From positions 1 through 34,693 of the IMG/VR virus record IMGVR_UViG_3300044568_004689: a stretch of DNA of 34,693 nt; one strand, 5' to 3'. Positions 7,454 through 16,676 of this stretch are shown here, one piece after another. The translations under genes were made by a program, and so were the position numbers. The DNA is from a virus. The notes beneath the pieces are model-generated. The model was not told the origin of the DNA. It did no database searches and saw nothing but the letters and a program-made list of their open reading frames with translations. Numbering within the stretch: position 1 is the stretch's first letter; every line of letters begins with the position of its first letter.

Positions 7454-8404
7454 ATGATTCAAGCGCTTTTTACAGAAAAATATCGTCCTAAAAATTTAGA
7501 AGACCTAATCCTTCCAGAACGTGTAATGTCAAAATTTGAAAATGGATTAACACAGAACATGTTATTGGCAGGTAGCCCTGGAACTGGTAAAACTTCAACT
7601 GCAAAAGCTATTGTTAATCAATTTGGATTACCATACCTCTACATTAATGCATCTACCGATACTTCAGTCGATGTAATTAGAACCCGGATCACTGATTTCT
7701 GTTCAACGATGTCAATCTTGGATGACCAAGGAAAATTTAAGGTTGTAATATTAGATGAGGTTGATGGTGTATCTGACCAATTCTTTAAAGCACTTCGTGC
7801 AACCATGGAGCAGTTTGCAAGTAACTCACGTTTTATTGCAACATGCAATTATGTTAATAAAATCCCAGATCCAATTCTTTCACGTTTTGAAGTTATTAAT
7901 TTTGATTTTGATAAAGCAGAAGAAAACGAATTGACCAAGAAATATATTAGACGAGTTTATGATATTTGTGGCAAAGAGGGAATGACAATTGAAAAACCTG
8001 CCCTGGTAGAATTTGTTAAAAGAAACTTTCCAGACTTACGTAGTACTCTTAATAAATTACAAGGATATAAGACACAAGGTACTCAGAATATTACAATAGA
8101 TGACGTTAAGAAATTTAACTCAGTTTATAAAGATATGTTTGACCTTATTTTTAATCAAATGGACCCTGTAGTTAACTATAAGTACATTGTTGGTGAATAT
8201 TCAAATAGGGTAGATGATGTCTTACAAACACTTGGTCAGGAATTTATTGAATACATACAGACAGAGAAGCCACAAAATGCCCGACACATTCCGCAAATTG
8301 CAATTTGTGTTGCAGAACACCAAGCACAGCGAACACTTGTAATCGACCCGGTGATTACGCTACTTGCATGTGTATATAAAATTCAAACAATAGTTAACGG
8401 TTAA
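7454..8404 (+). CDS. 44: Sliding-clamp loader large subunit, gp44-like
   Basis: A 316-residue AAA+ ATPase matching T4 gp44 (319 residues). With gp62 it opens the gp45 sliding clamp and loads it at primer-template junctions. Opening EKYRPKNLEDLILP is the standard clamp-loader start. Walker A is GSPGTGKTS (from residue 40), Walker B VVILDEVD (D101), sensor 1 FIATCNY, and the SRF arginine-finger motif follows. The C-terminal collar domain covers residues ~230-316. It heads a run of replication genes; the glycosyltransferase ATG is one base after its stop. Confidence 0.95.
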   Translation: MIQALFTEKYRPKNLEDLILPERVMSKFENGLTQNMLLAGSPGTGKTSTAKAIVNQFGLPYLYINASTDTSVDVIRTRITDFCSTMSILDDQGKFKVVILDEVDGVSDQFFKALRATMEQFASNSRFIATCNYVNKIPDPILSRFEVINFDFDKAEENELTKKYIRRVYDICGKEGMTIEKPALVEFVKRNFPDLRSTLNKLQGYKTQGTQNITIDDVKKFNSVYKDMFDLIFNQMDPVVNYKYIVGEYSNRVDDVLQTLGQEFIEYIQTEKPQNARHIPQIAICVAEHQAQRTLVIDPVITLLACVYKIQTIVNG

Positions 8405-8405
8405 T

Positions 8406-9194
8406 ATGGAAAAAGTAGCAATAATTTGTCCAATCAAAGATGAAAATACATTTATTCATAAATTCTTTGAGTACTATAGGCAACATTTAGATAGTAAGGA
8501 TATTTATATTCTAGATTTTGGTTCGTCTAAAGAGTACATAGTTGATGTAATCCGTCCAAATGCAAATATAATACACACTAAGGTCGATATTCTAGATGCA
8601 CCTGGAGTTTTTAATGAAATAAAAAAGAACATGGTCCTGTTAAAATCTGAAGGATACGATTTTGTGATTCCATTAGATGTTGATGAGATACTATACTATC
8701 ATGATGAAGGAGGGCTAAAAGGATTTCTACAAGGTTTAACAAAATCCCATGACATAGTAACATGTAGAGGGTATGAAGTAATTCACATACCAACCCTACA
8801 AGAAGACCTAAAACAGGATGAGCCATGGTCTCCTCAAATTAAATATTGGTACCCTGACCAGCAATGGTATGGAAAAACATTAATCTCAAGGAGTCAACTT
8901 GACTGGGGAATAGGTTTTCATAAATATAAAATAGATAATATTTGGCAACCTGACACGCATGTCAATGATAGATTATTTTTAATTCACATGCATAAAAGTG
9001 ATTTTAAAACAACGATTGAACGTCACCAAAAATGGTCCTCAATGGCATGGTCTGATGAGACAATCGAAAATGGTTACAATTATCATTATAGAATAACTGA
9101 AAGGCAAAAAATAATAGATTGGTATTTTGAACCAATATTAAATAATACAATATACGAAATGCCAGAAATAATAAAAAATAATGTAAAAATATAA
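8406..9194 (+). CDS. GT2-type glycosyltransferase
   Basis: A 262-residue protein with a GT-A-type fold pattern: EKVAIICPIKDENTFIHKFF at the N-terminus (nucleotide-sugar binding), ILDFGSS, then the metal-binding DxD as PLDVDEIL (D91-x-D93). Later motifs include RGYEVIHIP, WYGKTLISR and LIHMHKSDF, resembling the glycosyltransferase family 2/92-like proteins that act on surface glycans. No membrane segment. It is inserted between gp44 and RNase H, where T4 has no such gene. Possible substrates are virion protein, phage DNA or host surface polysaccharide; the sequence does not decide. Confidence 0.78.
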   Translation: MEKVAIICPIKDENTFIHKFFEYYRQHLDSKDIYILDFGSSKEYIVDVIRPNANIIHTKVDILDAPGVFNEIKKNMVLLKSEGYDFVIPLDVDEILYYHDEGGLKGFLQGLTKSHDIVTCRGYEVIHIPTLQEDLKQDEPWSPQIKYWYPDQQWYGKTLISRSQLDWGIGFHKYKIDNIWQPDTHVNDRLFLIHMHKSDFKTTIERHQKWSSMAWSDETIENGYNYHYRITERQKIIDWYFEPILNNTIYEMPEIIKNNVKI

Positions 9195-9203
9195 CACAAA
9201 ATA

Positions 9204-9238
9204 TTTTACCGTATCAGATTTTTTTATTATATTTACAT
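9204..9238 (+). promoter_or_regulatory. Early-type promoter, copy A
   Basis: TTTTACCGTATC (9204) is followed 24 bases after its start by TATATTTACAT (9228-9238). The TAnnTTT box fits the Bacteroidetes -7 element. The same layout recurs at 29289, 30481, 30699 and 31335. It lies 18 bases before the RNase H ATG. Confidence 0.7.
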
Positions 9239-9255
9239 AAATAAATTATAAAACT

Positions 9256-10488
9256 ATGAAACTAGGAAAACACACACTTATTATCGACGGAAATTACTTC
9301 GTGCATAGTAGACTTTTTGTACTTCCACGTCCTAAAAAAGAACAATTATTAGGAGACAGAGATGGACAAGAACAATTCATGAGAAAACTATGTATTGACT
9401 TTGCATCAGAGGTCCGAAAAATGACCCCTTTCGTCGACCAAATAGTAGTTGCAGTTGATTCAAAATCTTGGCGTAAAGACCTATTCCCAACAGCAGAATA
9501 TAAAGGTACCAGAGTTGCTGATAGTTCAGTTAACTGGGAAAATGTATTTAATGTTTATACAGAATTCCAAGATATTCTTGCAGCGCAGGGTGTTATTATA
9601 CACAAAGTACCTGGTGCAGAAGCAGATGATATTCTTTTTGGATGGTCGACACACTTAAATAATGAAGGTAAAAATTGTATTGTTTGGACTGGTGACCGTG
9701 ACCTTATTCAATTAGTTAATTATAATGAAGCAACTGATGCATATACCTTATGGTACTATAATTCTAAACGCAGACTATTAGCATTTGAAGGTTTCGAAAA
9801 TCTTATTAATAAACCTAATGAGGTAGAAATTTCTAATGATGACCTATTATTTAACATGGGTTCTGCTGATGTATTAAATAACCAACTTAAAGGTGATTTT
9901 ATAGGTTGGATAGCTAAAAATGGTGTAGAAATAGAAGAGATTAATTGTGATGATTTTATCTTTTCTAAAATCCTACAAGGAGATAAAAGTGATAATATTC
10001 AATCAGTTGTTTCATGGACTAAAAGAACCAGTTCAGGTTCTATCAGAAACTATTCAATCACTGAAAAGCAGGCTCTTCAAATCCTAGAAAAATATCGTGA
10101 AATTGAAGGTAACTTCCACATTGACCATTTTTTCTCTGAAGATCAGGTTAAAACGATTGTTGATATGATTCATGAAGTTGTTGGTAAATCTACAATTGAT
10201 GAAATCCGTCTACGATTTAATCAAAATCTTGACCTAATGCTCTTGCACTTTAACACAATACCAGGTGGCATACAGAAAGCAATATATGATGAAATTGAGA
10301 AAGATTTTAAGGTTGAAACCAGATTGGCCGGCCTAACTCAGATGGAAAAGATATTGGAAGGAACTCAATGGAATTCTAAAGGTTCAACCGGAAGTGGAGC
10401 TCCAAAGAGTTTTGATCCATTTGCTACACTTCAACTTGATAAAGTCTCTCAACAACCTGAAACTAAAAAAATAAATACACTATTTTAA
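9256..10488 (+). CDS. rnh: RNase H / 5'-3' exonuclease (FEN family)
   Basis: A 410-residue flap/5' nuclease of the T4 RNase H family, which removes RNA primers from lagging-strand fragments. Metal-binding acidic motifs are visible: LIIDGNYF (D11), VVAVDSKSW, the block PGAEADDILFGW and WTGDRDLIQLV, and LQGDKSDNI in the helix-hairpin-helix region. It is about 100 residues longer than T4 Rnh (305), with extra sequence after residue ~165 and a low-complexity Ser/Gly tail after ~370. The final residues KKINTLF form a hydrophobic end that resembles clamp-binding tails of T4-type replication proteins (weak inference). A 56-residue ORF starts one base after the stop. Confidence 0.88.
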   Translation: MKLGKHTLIIDGNYFVHSRLFVLPRPKKEQLLGDRDGQEQFMRKLCIDFASEVRKMTPFVDQIVVAVDSKSWRKDLFPTAEYKGTRVADSSVNWENVFNVYTEFQDILAAQGVIIHKVPGAEADDILFGWSTHLNNEGKNCIVWTGDRDLIQLVNYNEATDAYTLWYYNSKRRLLAFEGFENLINKPNEVEISNDDLLFNMGSADVLNNQLKGDFIGWIAKNGVEIEEINCDDFIFSKILQGDKSDNIQSVVSWTKRTSSGSIRNYSITEKQALQILEKYREIEGNFHIDHFFSEDQVKTIVDMIHEVVGKSTIDEIRLRFNQNLDLMLLHFNTIPGGIQKAIYDEIEKDFKVETRLAGLTQMEKILEGTQWNSKGSTGSGAPKSFDPFATLQLDKVSQQPETKKINTLF

Positions 10489-10489
10489 C

Positions 10490-10660
10490 ATGACAAGCGA
10501 GGATATTTTAACAGAAATCTTAATAGAAGTTCATAAAGACGGTGACTTTGAAAGGGTTATTGCAGAGGTAAACAAATTACGAAAAACCCATATAAATAGT
10601 ACACAACTTGAACTTTTTGAAAAAGCAATAAAAAATGTTAGACGAAACAAAACTATTTGA
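10490..10660 (+). CDS. Small unknown protein, 56 residues
   Basis: Starts one base after the RNase H stop and ends 26 bases inside the next gene, a coupled arrangement that supports it being real. The protein begins MTSEDILTEILIEVHKDGDF and is predicted to be two or three helices with a basic C-terminus (KNVRRNKTI). T4 has dsbA and gene 33 after rnh, but no specific similarity to either is visible. Confidence 0.55.
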   Translation: MTSEDILTEILIEVHKDGDFERVIAEVNKLRKTHINSTQLELFEKAIKNVRRNKTI

Positions 10661-11063
10661 TTTTATAAAAATCTTATTCACTAAACCGGCTGAATATAAA
10701 AAAATAAGTAACAACAATAAGAAGCGACATCATTTTATGATTAATCGCTTCTTTTCGATTCAGTACCCATCAAATGCCCAATTATTTAATAAGAATGGGA
10801 TTAATCCACTTGCTGTAATTGATAGTTGGTCTCTCGTTGCTGCCAGGTTTAAGAGTGTTCCGGGCTGGATTTATACCAAGACCAAAAAGCCTGAAAAAGA
10901 AGTGACTTCAAAAAGCAAATATATACCATCAGAAGAGGCTATTTCATTCTTTATGGAAAAGAATGAAATTGGCAAAAGAGAATTTAAAGAACTTGAAAAA
11001 TTTGCTAAAGAAGAACTTTACATCTCTTTACAGAGGATAGAGAATTCTATGCAGGTATATTAA
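10635..11063 (+). CDS. Possible clamp-loader small subunit, gp62-like
   Basis: A 142-residue protein. The segment ISNNNKKRHHFMINRFFSIQ followed by YPSNAQLFNKNGIN resembles the T4/cyanophage gp62 pattern (INNKTK..., then F-x-x-N-x-x-x-S-x-x-P, then an Asn-containing helix). gp62 is the non-ATPase partner of gp44 in the clamp loader; T4 gp62 is 187 residues. The match is remembered pattern only, and the protein is not adjacent to gp44. The C-terminal half is Lys/Glu-rich and helical. It overlaps the 56-residue ORF upstream by 26 bases. Alternative: an unrelated replication accessory protein. Confidence 0.4.
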   Translation: MLDETKLFDFIKILFTKPAEYKKISNNNKKRHHFMINRFFSIQYPSNAQLFNKNGINPLAVIDSWSLVAARFKSVPGWIYTKTKKPEKEVTSKSKYIPSEEAISFFMEKNEIGKREFKELEKFAKEELYISLQRIENSMQVY

Positions 11064-11072
11064 TACCCGACT

Positions 11073-11717
11073 ATGGAACAATTTGAATTTAGTTCGATGC
11101 CAACGGCGATCGACGTTACACTGTACAAATATAATTACATTGACAATAAATTATGGGCACAAATCCAAAACGATACTGATTTTATCGAACTTGGAAATGA
11201 CTCTATAATGATATCGGCATCCCAATTAAAATACATATTAGATACATATTATCAAAATTCTATTAATAGAATTAAATCAGTAGGTTCTGATTTCATGCAT
11301 AAAGAAATCAACACAGTCTTTTTTCTTTTCCAAATATTGTTAGAAATGGAAAATTTGCAGTACATTAAATTTACACTTAACAAGGATAAAAAATATACAA
11401 GGCTTATTGAAGTTGACAGTGTAAAAATGATTCAATTTAGTTTTAAGTTGCTAGCTGCAACATTTAGACTTTATGACCTATATGAAGATACTGAACTTCC
11501 ATTAGTTAATAAAATTCTAGAAGAACTTGATATTCTTGAAGAGGGAATTCCATTTGCTAGACTCAATGCAAAGGAACTTTATGATAGTATACTTTTTTAT
11601 CTCGAAGAAAAAGACCCTGAAGACTTAGAGGCTGGAATAGTTACCGATATTCTGGATATACTTGAGTCAAAAATTGAGAAAGAGGACCCACTAATCCTAT
11701 TAATTACCGACTACTAA
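11073..11717 (+). CDS. Unknown helical protein in replication cluster
   Basis: A 214-residue, acidic, mainly helical soluble protein starting nine bases after the previous stop. Beginning MEQFEFSSMPTAIDVTLYKY and ending EDPLILLITDY. No catalytic motif or membrane segment is visible. By position it could be a replication or transcription accessory protein, as T4 genes 33 and 59 lie after rnh, but I see no similarity to them. Confidence 0.65.
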   Translation: MEQFEFSSMPTAIDVTLYKYNYIDNKLWAQIQNDTDFIELGNDSIMISASQLKYILDTYYQNSINRIKSVGSDFMHKEINTVFFLFQILLEMENLQYIKFTLNKDKKYTRLIEVDSVKMIQFSFKLLAATFRLYDLYEDTELPLVNKILEELDILEEGIPFARLNAKELYDSILFYLEEKDPEDLEAGIVTDILDILESKIEKEDPLILLITDY

Positions 11718-11726
11718 TATTTTGTG

Positions 11727-11737
11727 AATATATAAAG
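11727..11737 (+). promoter_or_regulatory. Late-type promoter
   Basis: AATATATAAAG about 15 bases before the ATG at 11752. It starts the packaging/tail transcription unit. Confidence 0.5.
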
Positions 11738-11751
11738 AAAAACGTTTAACT

Positions 11752-12159
11752 ATGAATTTCTTTAGTAATTTTGGTAAAAGAGAGGCATTAATCTATATTA
11801 TAGTCGCTCTTTGGGTAGGGATGGGACTTTTTGGAGCCTTCAAAGAGGCAAGCTTCACAGACCTTTCGATATATTTTGGATCCCTAACAGCATATGCTGC
11901 AACTTATGTATGGGCTGAATCTAAAAAACCAAGCTCAAAATCAGCAATTCTTAAGAAGGGACCAAATTCCAGAAAAGAGGTAATGATATATGTTATTGTT
12001 ATTCTTTGGGCTATTGCAGGTTGTGGAGCCATTTGGTTTAAAGCAAACTTAGGAGAACTTGCACTATATTTTGTATCATTAACTGGATTTGTAGCATCTT
12101 GGCTAGCTGGAGAGGTTTATGCTCCACAAGACACGATAAATAAAAATAAAGAAGAATAA
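11752..12159 (+). CDS. Four-helix membrane protein with internal duplication
   Basis: A 135-residue membrane protein made of two similar two-helix modules. Module 1 (~8-58): REALIYIIVALWVGMG ... LSIYFGSLTAYAATYVWAE. Module 2 (~73-125): KEVMIYVIVILWAIAG ... LALYFVSLTGFVASWLAGE. Each ends with an acidic E and a short Pro-containing loop. It sits in the inner membrane by prediction. A holin-like or superinfection-related role is possible but not shown; no lysis enzyme lies nearby. Its last base (stop TAA) overlaps the A of the next ATG (TAATG). Confidence 0.7.
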   Translation: MNFFSNFGKREALIYIIVALWVGMGLFGAFKEASFTDLSIYFGSLTAYAATYVWAESKKPSSKSAILKKGPNSRKEVMIYVIVILWAIAGCGAIWFKANLGELALYFVSLTGFVASWLAGEVYAPQDTINKNKEE

Positions 12160-14093
12160 TGGTAACCAAATATACAGCAAATGAATATGGAGATTTCTTT
12201 GTCGCATCTATCCAACAACCATATCTTAATGTAGTTAACATACTCGATTGGAACATAGTTGCAGGTGTTAAAAAACGAAATATGACTGGAAATGTTACGG
12301 GTTCAAGCGGGTCAACTCATATTTATGGATATGAAACTCAATTCGATATATCATTTGCTGGTGGAGATTCTATAATTGTTGGTAACATCACATACGTAAT
12401 TGATGTTGTTATTAGCAATACTGAATTAAGTGTTACCGTACCACTACAATACAATTTTACAAACGCACAATATTATACAACAACAGACACTGTAACTTTT
12501 TTTGAATATGAATTTAGATGGTCCACTACTGGTAAATCTTTTTCTGAATTTGCTCCATTAAATCATGGAACAGGATCTGGAGATATACAAGGAATTACAT
12601 TTGACCACCTAAAACCCCTTTACATTGATGTTAAATCTGAAGTTGCTGGATTAGAAACTGGAAATACTATAACATTCCTTTCAATAGAATTTACAATTGA
12701 AACTGAGGCCGGAATTATTGAATCATGTCCTAATTTTTGCACAGATTGTACTGACCCATTTTCAATGAATGGATGCGCAAATATTCAAGTTACATGTAAT
12801 ACTTCAAATCAATTTAATCCTTATGCTCTTACAAAATCGGTTAAAATGTATAAGCAACTTGTCAATATTGTAAATGGCATCTTTGGACATCAAGTTACCT
12901 ACTTTAAAACAGAACCTGACGCAAGAACAACGGATGTTATTTTAATGGAATATTCATTACATAATGTAACTAACAAGCAAACAATAAAGATACTGGTTCC
13001 TGATAATGAATTTCCGACTGAAGCACATACTTATGATATATTTGGAATTGAATTAGAGGATTTTGAAATTCATATAACTGCTGAAGAATTTGAAACACAT
13101 TTTGGAGCAGGAAAATATCCAAGAAACAAGGATTACATGTTTATTCCAATCATTAATAAAATGTATGAAATAAATTCAGTTTCCCTAGCAGATGAATTTA
13201 ATAGAAGCCATTCATATTGGAAAGTTAAACTTGTTAAATATCAAGATCGCGGGGATGTTATCAAAGGACAATTTGATGATGACACTGATGTGCTAATAAC
13301 TGGAATTGAAGAAATATTTGGAGAAAGAATTCAAGACGAATATAAAAAGAATCTTAAACCAGAAATATTCCAAACTGTTATTAGTACGCATACCGATGGG
13401 ATCAGAACTTTTGTCGATCAAAAACTTAGAATAATTGATTATGCCTTAAAAAATAGATGGACTGTTGTAAGTAAAAACTACTATGATTTTTCAAATATGA
13501 CAACAGGAGATTCTGCTGTAATTTATGAAGCCCAATCTGAACTTAAATCAGGACATGGAATCGCATTCTCTTCGTGGTTTGCCCCTCGATTTGCAACAGA
13601 TTCACCCCTAAATTATACATTAATTGGAGATACTGATGATACGTTTTCAATTACAATAAGCAATACTGAGTTAATTGTTATAACTCCACAGGGTACTCAA
13701 TATTTTACCCATGGAATAACATTCAACCCTGCAAAGTGGTATGGCTATGTTGTTAATATTAATAATGAATTCCTCCAAATGTCTGCGTCAATATATAGTC
13801 TTGATACATCAAACAATATGATGCTTCCTCAAAATACTACTAGTAATTTAACCAATGAATTTACCCAAATAGTAACACAAGTTGAAGAGCAGATTTGGAC
13901 TTCTCAAGCAAAATTTGAATTGGTTGCGAACAGCATGCTAATAACAAACCTTAGAGTATTTGATACTCCTATTGAATTTGAGCAGCATTCAAATATTTTA
14001 AATCAATATGTTGTGCGAGATAATCAACTTGCAATTATTGTTGATAACGCAATTCCAAGCATAGGATTCCAAAAATATGCCAACCCTCGTTAA
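12159..14093 (+). CDS. Large virion-type beta-rich protein
   Basis: A 644-residue protein in the late structural unit just upstream of the terminases. Residues ~40-110 (GNVTGSSGSTHIYGYETQF ... VISNTELSVTVP) look like the small beta module common in phage fibre and baseplate proteins. Residues ~188-214 hold a cysteine cluster (CPNFCTDCTD then CANIQVTC). Residues ~464-610 (GHGIAFSSWFAPRFATDS ... FNPAKWYGYVVNI) resemble a LamG/concanavalin-like sandwich. In T4 the neck genes 13-15 precede 16-17, but no similarity to them is visible. Best guess: a neck, fibre or decoration protein, possibly glycan-binding. Ends just before a late promoter. Confidence 0.65.
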   Translation: MVTKYTANEYGDFFVASIQQPYLNVVNILDWNIVAGVKKRNMTGNVTGSSGSTHIYGYETQFDISFAGGDSIIVGNITYVIDVVISNTELSVTVPLQYNFTNAQYYTTTDTVTFFEYEFRWSTTGKSFSEFAPLNHGTGSGDIQGITFDHLKPLYIDVKSEVAGLETGNTITFLSIEFTIETEAGIIESCPNFCTDCTDPFSMNGCANIQVTCNTSNQFNPYALTKSVKMYKQLVNIVNGIFGHQVTYFKTEPDARTTDVILMEYSLHNVTNKQTIKILVPDNEFPTEAHTYDIFGIELEDFEIHITAEEFETHFGAGKYPRNKDYMFIPIINKMYEINSVSLADEFNRSHSYWKVKLVKYQDRGDVIKGQFDDDTDVLITGIEEIFGERIQDEYKKNLKPEIFQTVISTHTDGIRTFVDQKLRIIDYALKNRWTVVSKNYYDFSNMTTGDSAVIYEAQSELKSGHGIAFSSWFAPRFATDSPLNYTLIGDTDDTFSITISNTELIVITPQGTQYFTHGITFNPAKWYGYVVNINNEFLQMSASIYSLDTSNNMMLPQNTTSNLTNEFTQIVTQVEEQIWTSQAKFELVANSMLITNLRVFDTPIEFEQHSNILNQYVVRDNQLAIIVDNAIPSIGFQKYANPR

Positions 14094-14097
14094 TTTC

Positions 14098-14108
14098 GAT
14101 ATATAATT
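14098..14108 (+). promoter_or_regulatory. Late-type promoter for terminase genes
   Basis: CGATATATAATT core, about 18 bases before the gp16-like ATG. Confidence 0.6.
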
Positions 14109-14125
14109 TAATAAAACAAATTTAT

Positions 14126-14770
14126 ATGTCAGAAAATAAAAGTATAAAGGACCAGGCCGAGGATATCCGAAAAGACCTCGATGAGTTGATTGGTGCTAGC
14201 GCCGGAGAAATATCCCAAGTAATTGAAACTGATGTACAACTTCCCGCAAGAAGACCTCAAAATCAACTCAGTTTTGCCGAACTTAAAGAGAGCTCTACCA
14301 GAAAGGCCAAGAAAACCATCACAGCCTTAATGAAGTTCTACTTAGATGAGGATATTATAGAACGGGACGAATACATTCAGGCTAAAAAGAAGATGGATGA
14401 AATGACAATGAGTTCATTAGTGTATCAACTTCAAGCAGGAGAACGGGCTCTTACAACTCTACTTAACGCTATTGAAGATGGTGAAGTTGCACCAAGAATG
14501 TTTGAAGTACTGGCAACCCTACAAAAATCAATGCTCGATATAATCAAATCTCAAACAATGTATTTAATGGCAACTGAAGAGAGCGCCAAAAGAATCGCAA
14601 GAGATATTGAGATATACAGAAAACGAGATAACATCAGAGAAATAGAAGTTTCAGGCGGAGACGCAGGTTCTGGAAATGTTCAAAGAGGTACTAAAGACCT
14701 GATGAGAATGATCCGCGAAGGAATTGATTCCGCTGAAACTGACATTCAAGATGTTGAAATAACAGAATAA
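14126..14770 (+). CDS. 16: Small terminase subunit, gp16-like
   Basis: A 214-residue coiled-coil protein directly upstream of the large terminase. The segment PRMFEVLATLQKSMLDIIKS aligns with T4 gp16 HMEVFATLMGQMTTTNKEIL, and the C-terminal KDLMRMIREG matches the T4 PTELMDEIGD region. gp16 forms a ring that recognises concatemeric DNA and stimulates the gp17 ATPase. It is about 50 residues longer than T4 gp16 (164), mainly at the N-terminus. The gp17 ATG is one base after the stop, so the two are coupled. Confidence 0.82.
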   Translation: MSENKSIKDQAEDIRKDLDELIGASAGEISQVIETDVQLPARRPQNQLSFAELKESSTRKAKKTITALMKFYLDEDIIERDEYIQAKKKMDEMTMSSLVYQLQAGERALTTLLNAIEDGEVAPRMFEVLATLQKSMLDIIKSQTMYLMATEESAKRIARDIEIYRKRDNIREIEVSGGDAGSGNVQRGTKDLMRMIREGIDSAETDIQDVEITE

Positions 14771-14771
14771 T

Positions 14772-16607
14772 ATGGCAAATGAAGGATACTTGGGTGATAA
14801 TAAATGGATCCCCTCAGGAGAATCAGACAAAGATGCACAAAAACTAGTATGGTCAACCAAAATTATTAATGACTTAATGGTTGCCTTGGATAAAGGTTAC
14901 AGACCCCAGGTCAGTATGCCATTCTACGAGGGAAAACAATTCTTGCGTCGAGGTAATATTGTGTTTGAATATACTGAAGCAGAACTTAAAGAAATTGCAA
15001 AGTGCGCAAATGATATTGTTTACTTTGCAGAAACTTACGCTGTTGTAATGACCGATAATGGTATTCAAAGGGTAAAACTGCGTGAATATCAAAAAGACCT
15101 TCTACGGGACTTTCAACATAACCGTTTTAATATTGTCCTAGCATCCAGACAGATGGGTAAAACCGTAACTGCCAGTATTTTTAATGCATGGTACCTTACA
15201 TTTAATTATGACAAGACCACCTTATTGCTTGCAAATAAATCTGAGTCAACCAAAGAGATTATTGACAAGGCTAAAGTTGTAATTGAGAACCTTCCATTCT
15301 TTATGAAGCCTGGGATTATTAAATATGACGTAATGAATGTAAGGGCTGATAATGGTTGTAGACTTGTTGGTCAGTCAACTACTGCTAAGTCTGGTATTGG
15401 TTTTACTATCCACAATTTATATCTTGATGAGTTTGCTCACGTTCACCCAACGATTGTAAACTCATTCTATGAAAACGTTTACCCTACGCTTTCTGCTTCT
15501 AAGATTTCGAGAATTAATATTACTTCTACACCAAATGGATTTAATAAGTTCTATGAAATTTATGCCGATGCTGAAAAGGGACTTAATGAATATAAAGCGA
15601 CCCGAATCGATTGGTGGCAACATCCAGACAGGGATGACGCGTGGTATAAAAGAGAACTTGGAAACTTAGGTTCTGAAGATGCTTTCAATAGACAATATGG
15701 TAATGAGTTTACCAGTTCATCCAGTTTATTATTGAGCCCTGGTACGATGAAAAATATCCGAAAGAATGCTAAGAAATTTGTTTGGCATGATATTGAAGAG
15801 TTTGAAAATGCCCACATCGATACTCAAGGATTCCTTTCATTTAACCCAAGCTTTGATATTGAAGAGGCCGGAAATGAAGAAAAATATTATCTGTTTACTG
15901 TTGATATTGCAGAAGGAAATGGAGGAGACTATTCAGTTATAAATATGTTTGAAGTTGAACCACTCCCAGACAAGGACATAGAGAATTATATTAATCCAGG
16001 TGCGATGTATGATTTCTTCCGGATTAATCAAGTTGGAATATTCAGGAGTAACGAGCATCCAATCGAAGATTTTGCAAAAATCCTGTACATACTGGCCCTT
16101 GATGTATTTAATCCTGAAAACGTTAAATTGATTATCGAATATAATACTTATGGAAGTATCTTATTACAGTACCTTTCAACAGTTTTCCCCGGTCGAAATG
16201 AATTTGAAGATGAATTGGTCTTAAGGTTTAAACATCGACACGATGCAAAAGCACCAAAACCTGGAATTAGATTAAAGTCCGATAATAAATCAGTGTTTTG
16301 TCAAAACTTTAAAAAGTTTATTGAAATAAATAGGGTTAAAATAAATGACGTACAAACAGTTCAAGAGGCAAGTCTTTTTGGAATTGTTAAAAATGGAAGT
16401 TATGGCGCCCAAATGGGAAATGATGATTCAATAATGACATGTATTACTGCAACTGAATTTTTTACAACAGTTGATTATGCCGATTATGTTGAAGAACTAT
16501 TGGATATTATAGAACCTGAAAAGCATCAACTCATGGAAAAAGTATTATATAAAAATAATGATTTTCAAGGTGATTTACAATTTGATATTTATTCATTGTT
16601 AGAATAA
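14772..16607 (+). CDS. 17: Large terminase (packaging ATPase/nuclease), gp17-like
   Basis: A 611-residue protein, essentially the length of T4 gp17 (610). It powers DNA translocation into the prohead and cuts concatemers. ATPase domain: Walker A SRQMGKTV (from S125), Walker B NLYLDEFAH (D219-E220), coupling motif NITSTPNGF. Nuclease domain (RNase H fold): FTVDIAEGNGGDYSVINM with the first catalytic Asp at 378, a second acidic region IIEYNTYG, and DDSIMTCI near the C-terminus. All expected catalytic motifs are present, so it should be active. Confidence 0.96.
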   Translation: MANEGYLGDNKWIPSGESDKDAQKLVWSTKIINDLMVALDKGYRPQVSMPFYEGKQFLRRGNIVFEYTEAELKEIAKCANDIVYFAETYAVVMTDNGIQRVKLREYQKDLLRDFQHNRFNIVLASRQMGKTVTASIFNAWYLTFNYDKTTLLLANKSESTKEIIDKAKVVIENLPFFMKPGIIKYDVMNVRADNGCRLVGQSTTAKSGIGFTIHNLYLDEFAHVHPTIVNSFYENVYPTLSASKISRINITSTPNGFNKFYEIYADAEKGLNEYKATRIDWWQHPDRDDAWYKRELGNLGSEDAFNRQYGNEFTSSSSLLLSPGTMKNIRKNAKKFVWHDIEEFENAHIDTQGFLSFNPSFDIEEAGNEEKYYLFTVDIAEGNGGDYSVINMFEVEPLPDKDIENYINPGAMYDFFRINQVGIFRSNEHPIEDFAKILYILALDVFNPENVKLIIEYNTYGSILLQYLSTVFPGRNEFEDELVLRFKHRHDAKAPKPGIRLKSDNKSVFCQNFKKFIEINRVKINDVQTVQEASLFGIVKNGSYGAQMGNDDSIMTCITATEFFTTVDYADYVEELLDIIEPEKHQLMEKVLYKNNDFQGDLQFDIYSLLE

Positions 16608-16627
16608 TAAAGGTCTCTGATACTAAG

Positions 16628-16656
16628 TTATTTATGATTTATTTATGATTTATTAT
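16628..16656 (+). repeat. Short 11-base tandem repeat in spacer
   Basis: TTATTTATGAT occurs at 16628 and 16639 with a third, partial copy at about 16650, in the 103-base gap between terminase and sheath genes. No function assigned. Confidence 0.45.
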
Positions 16657-16676
16657 AAAATTTCCATTTTAATTTA

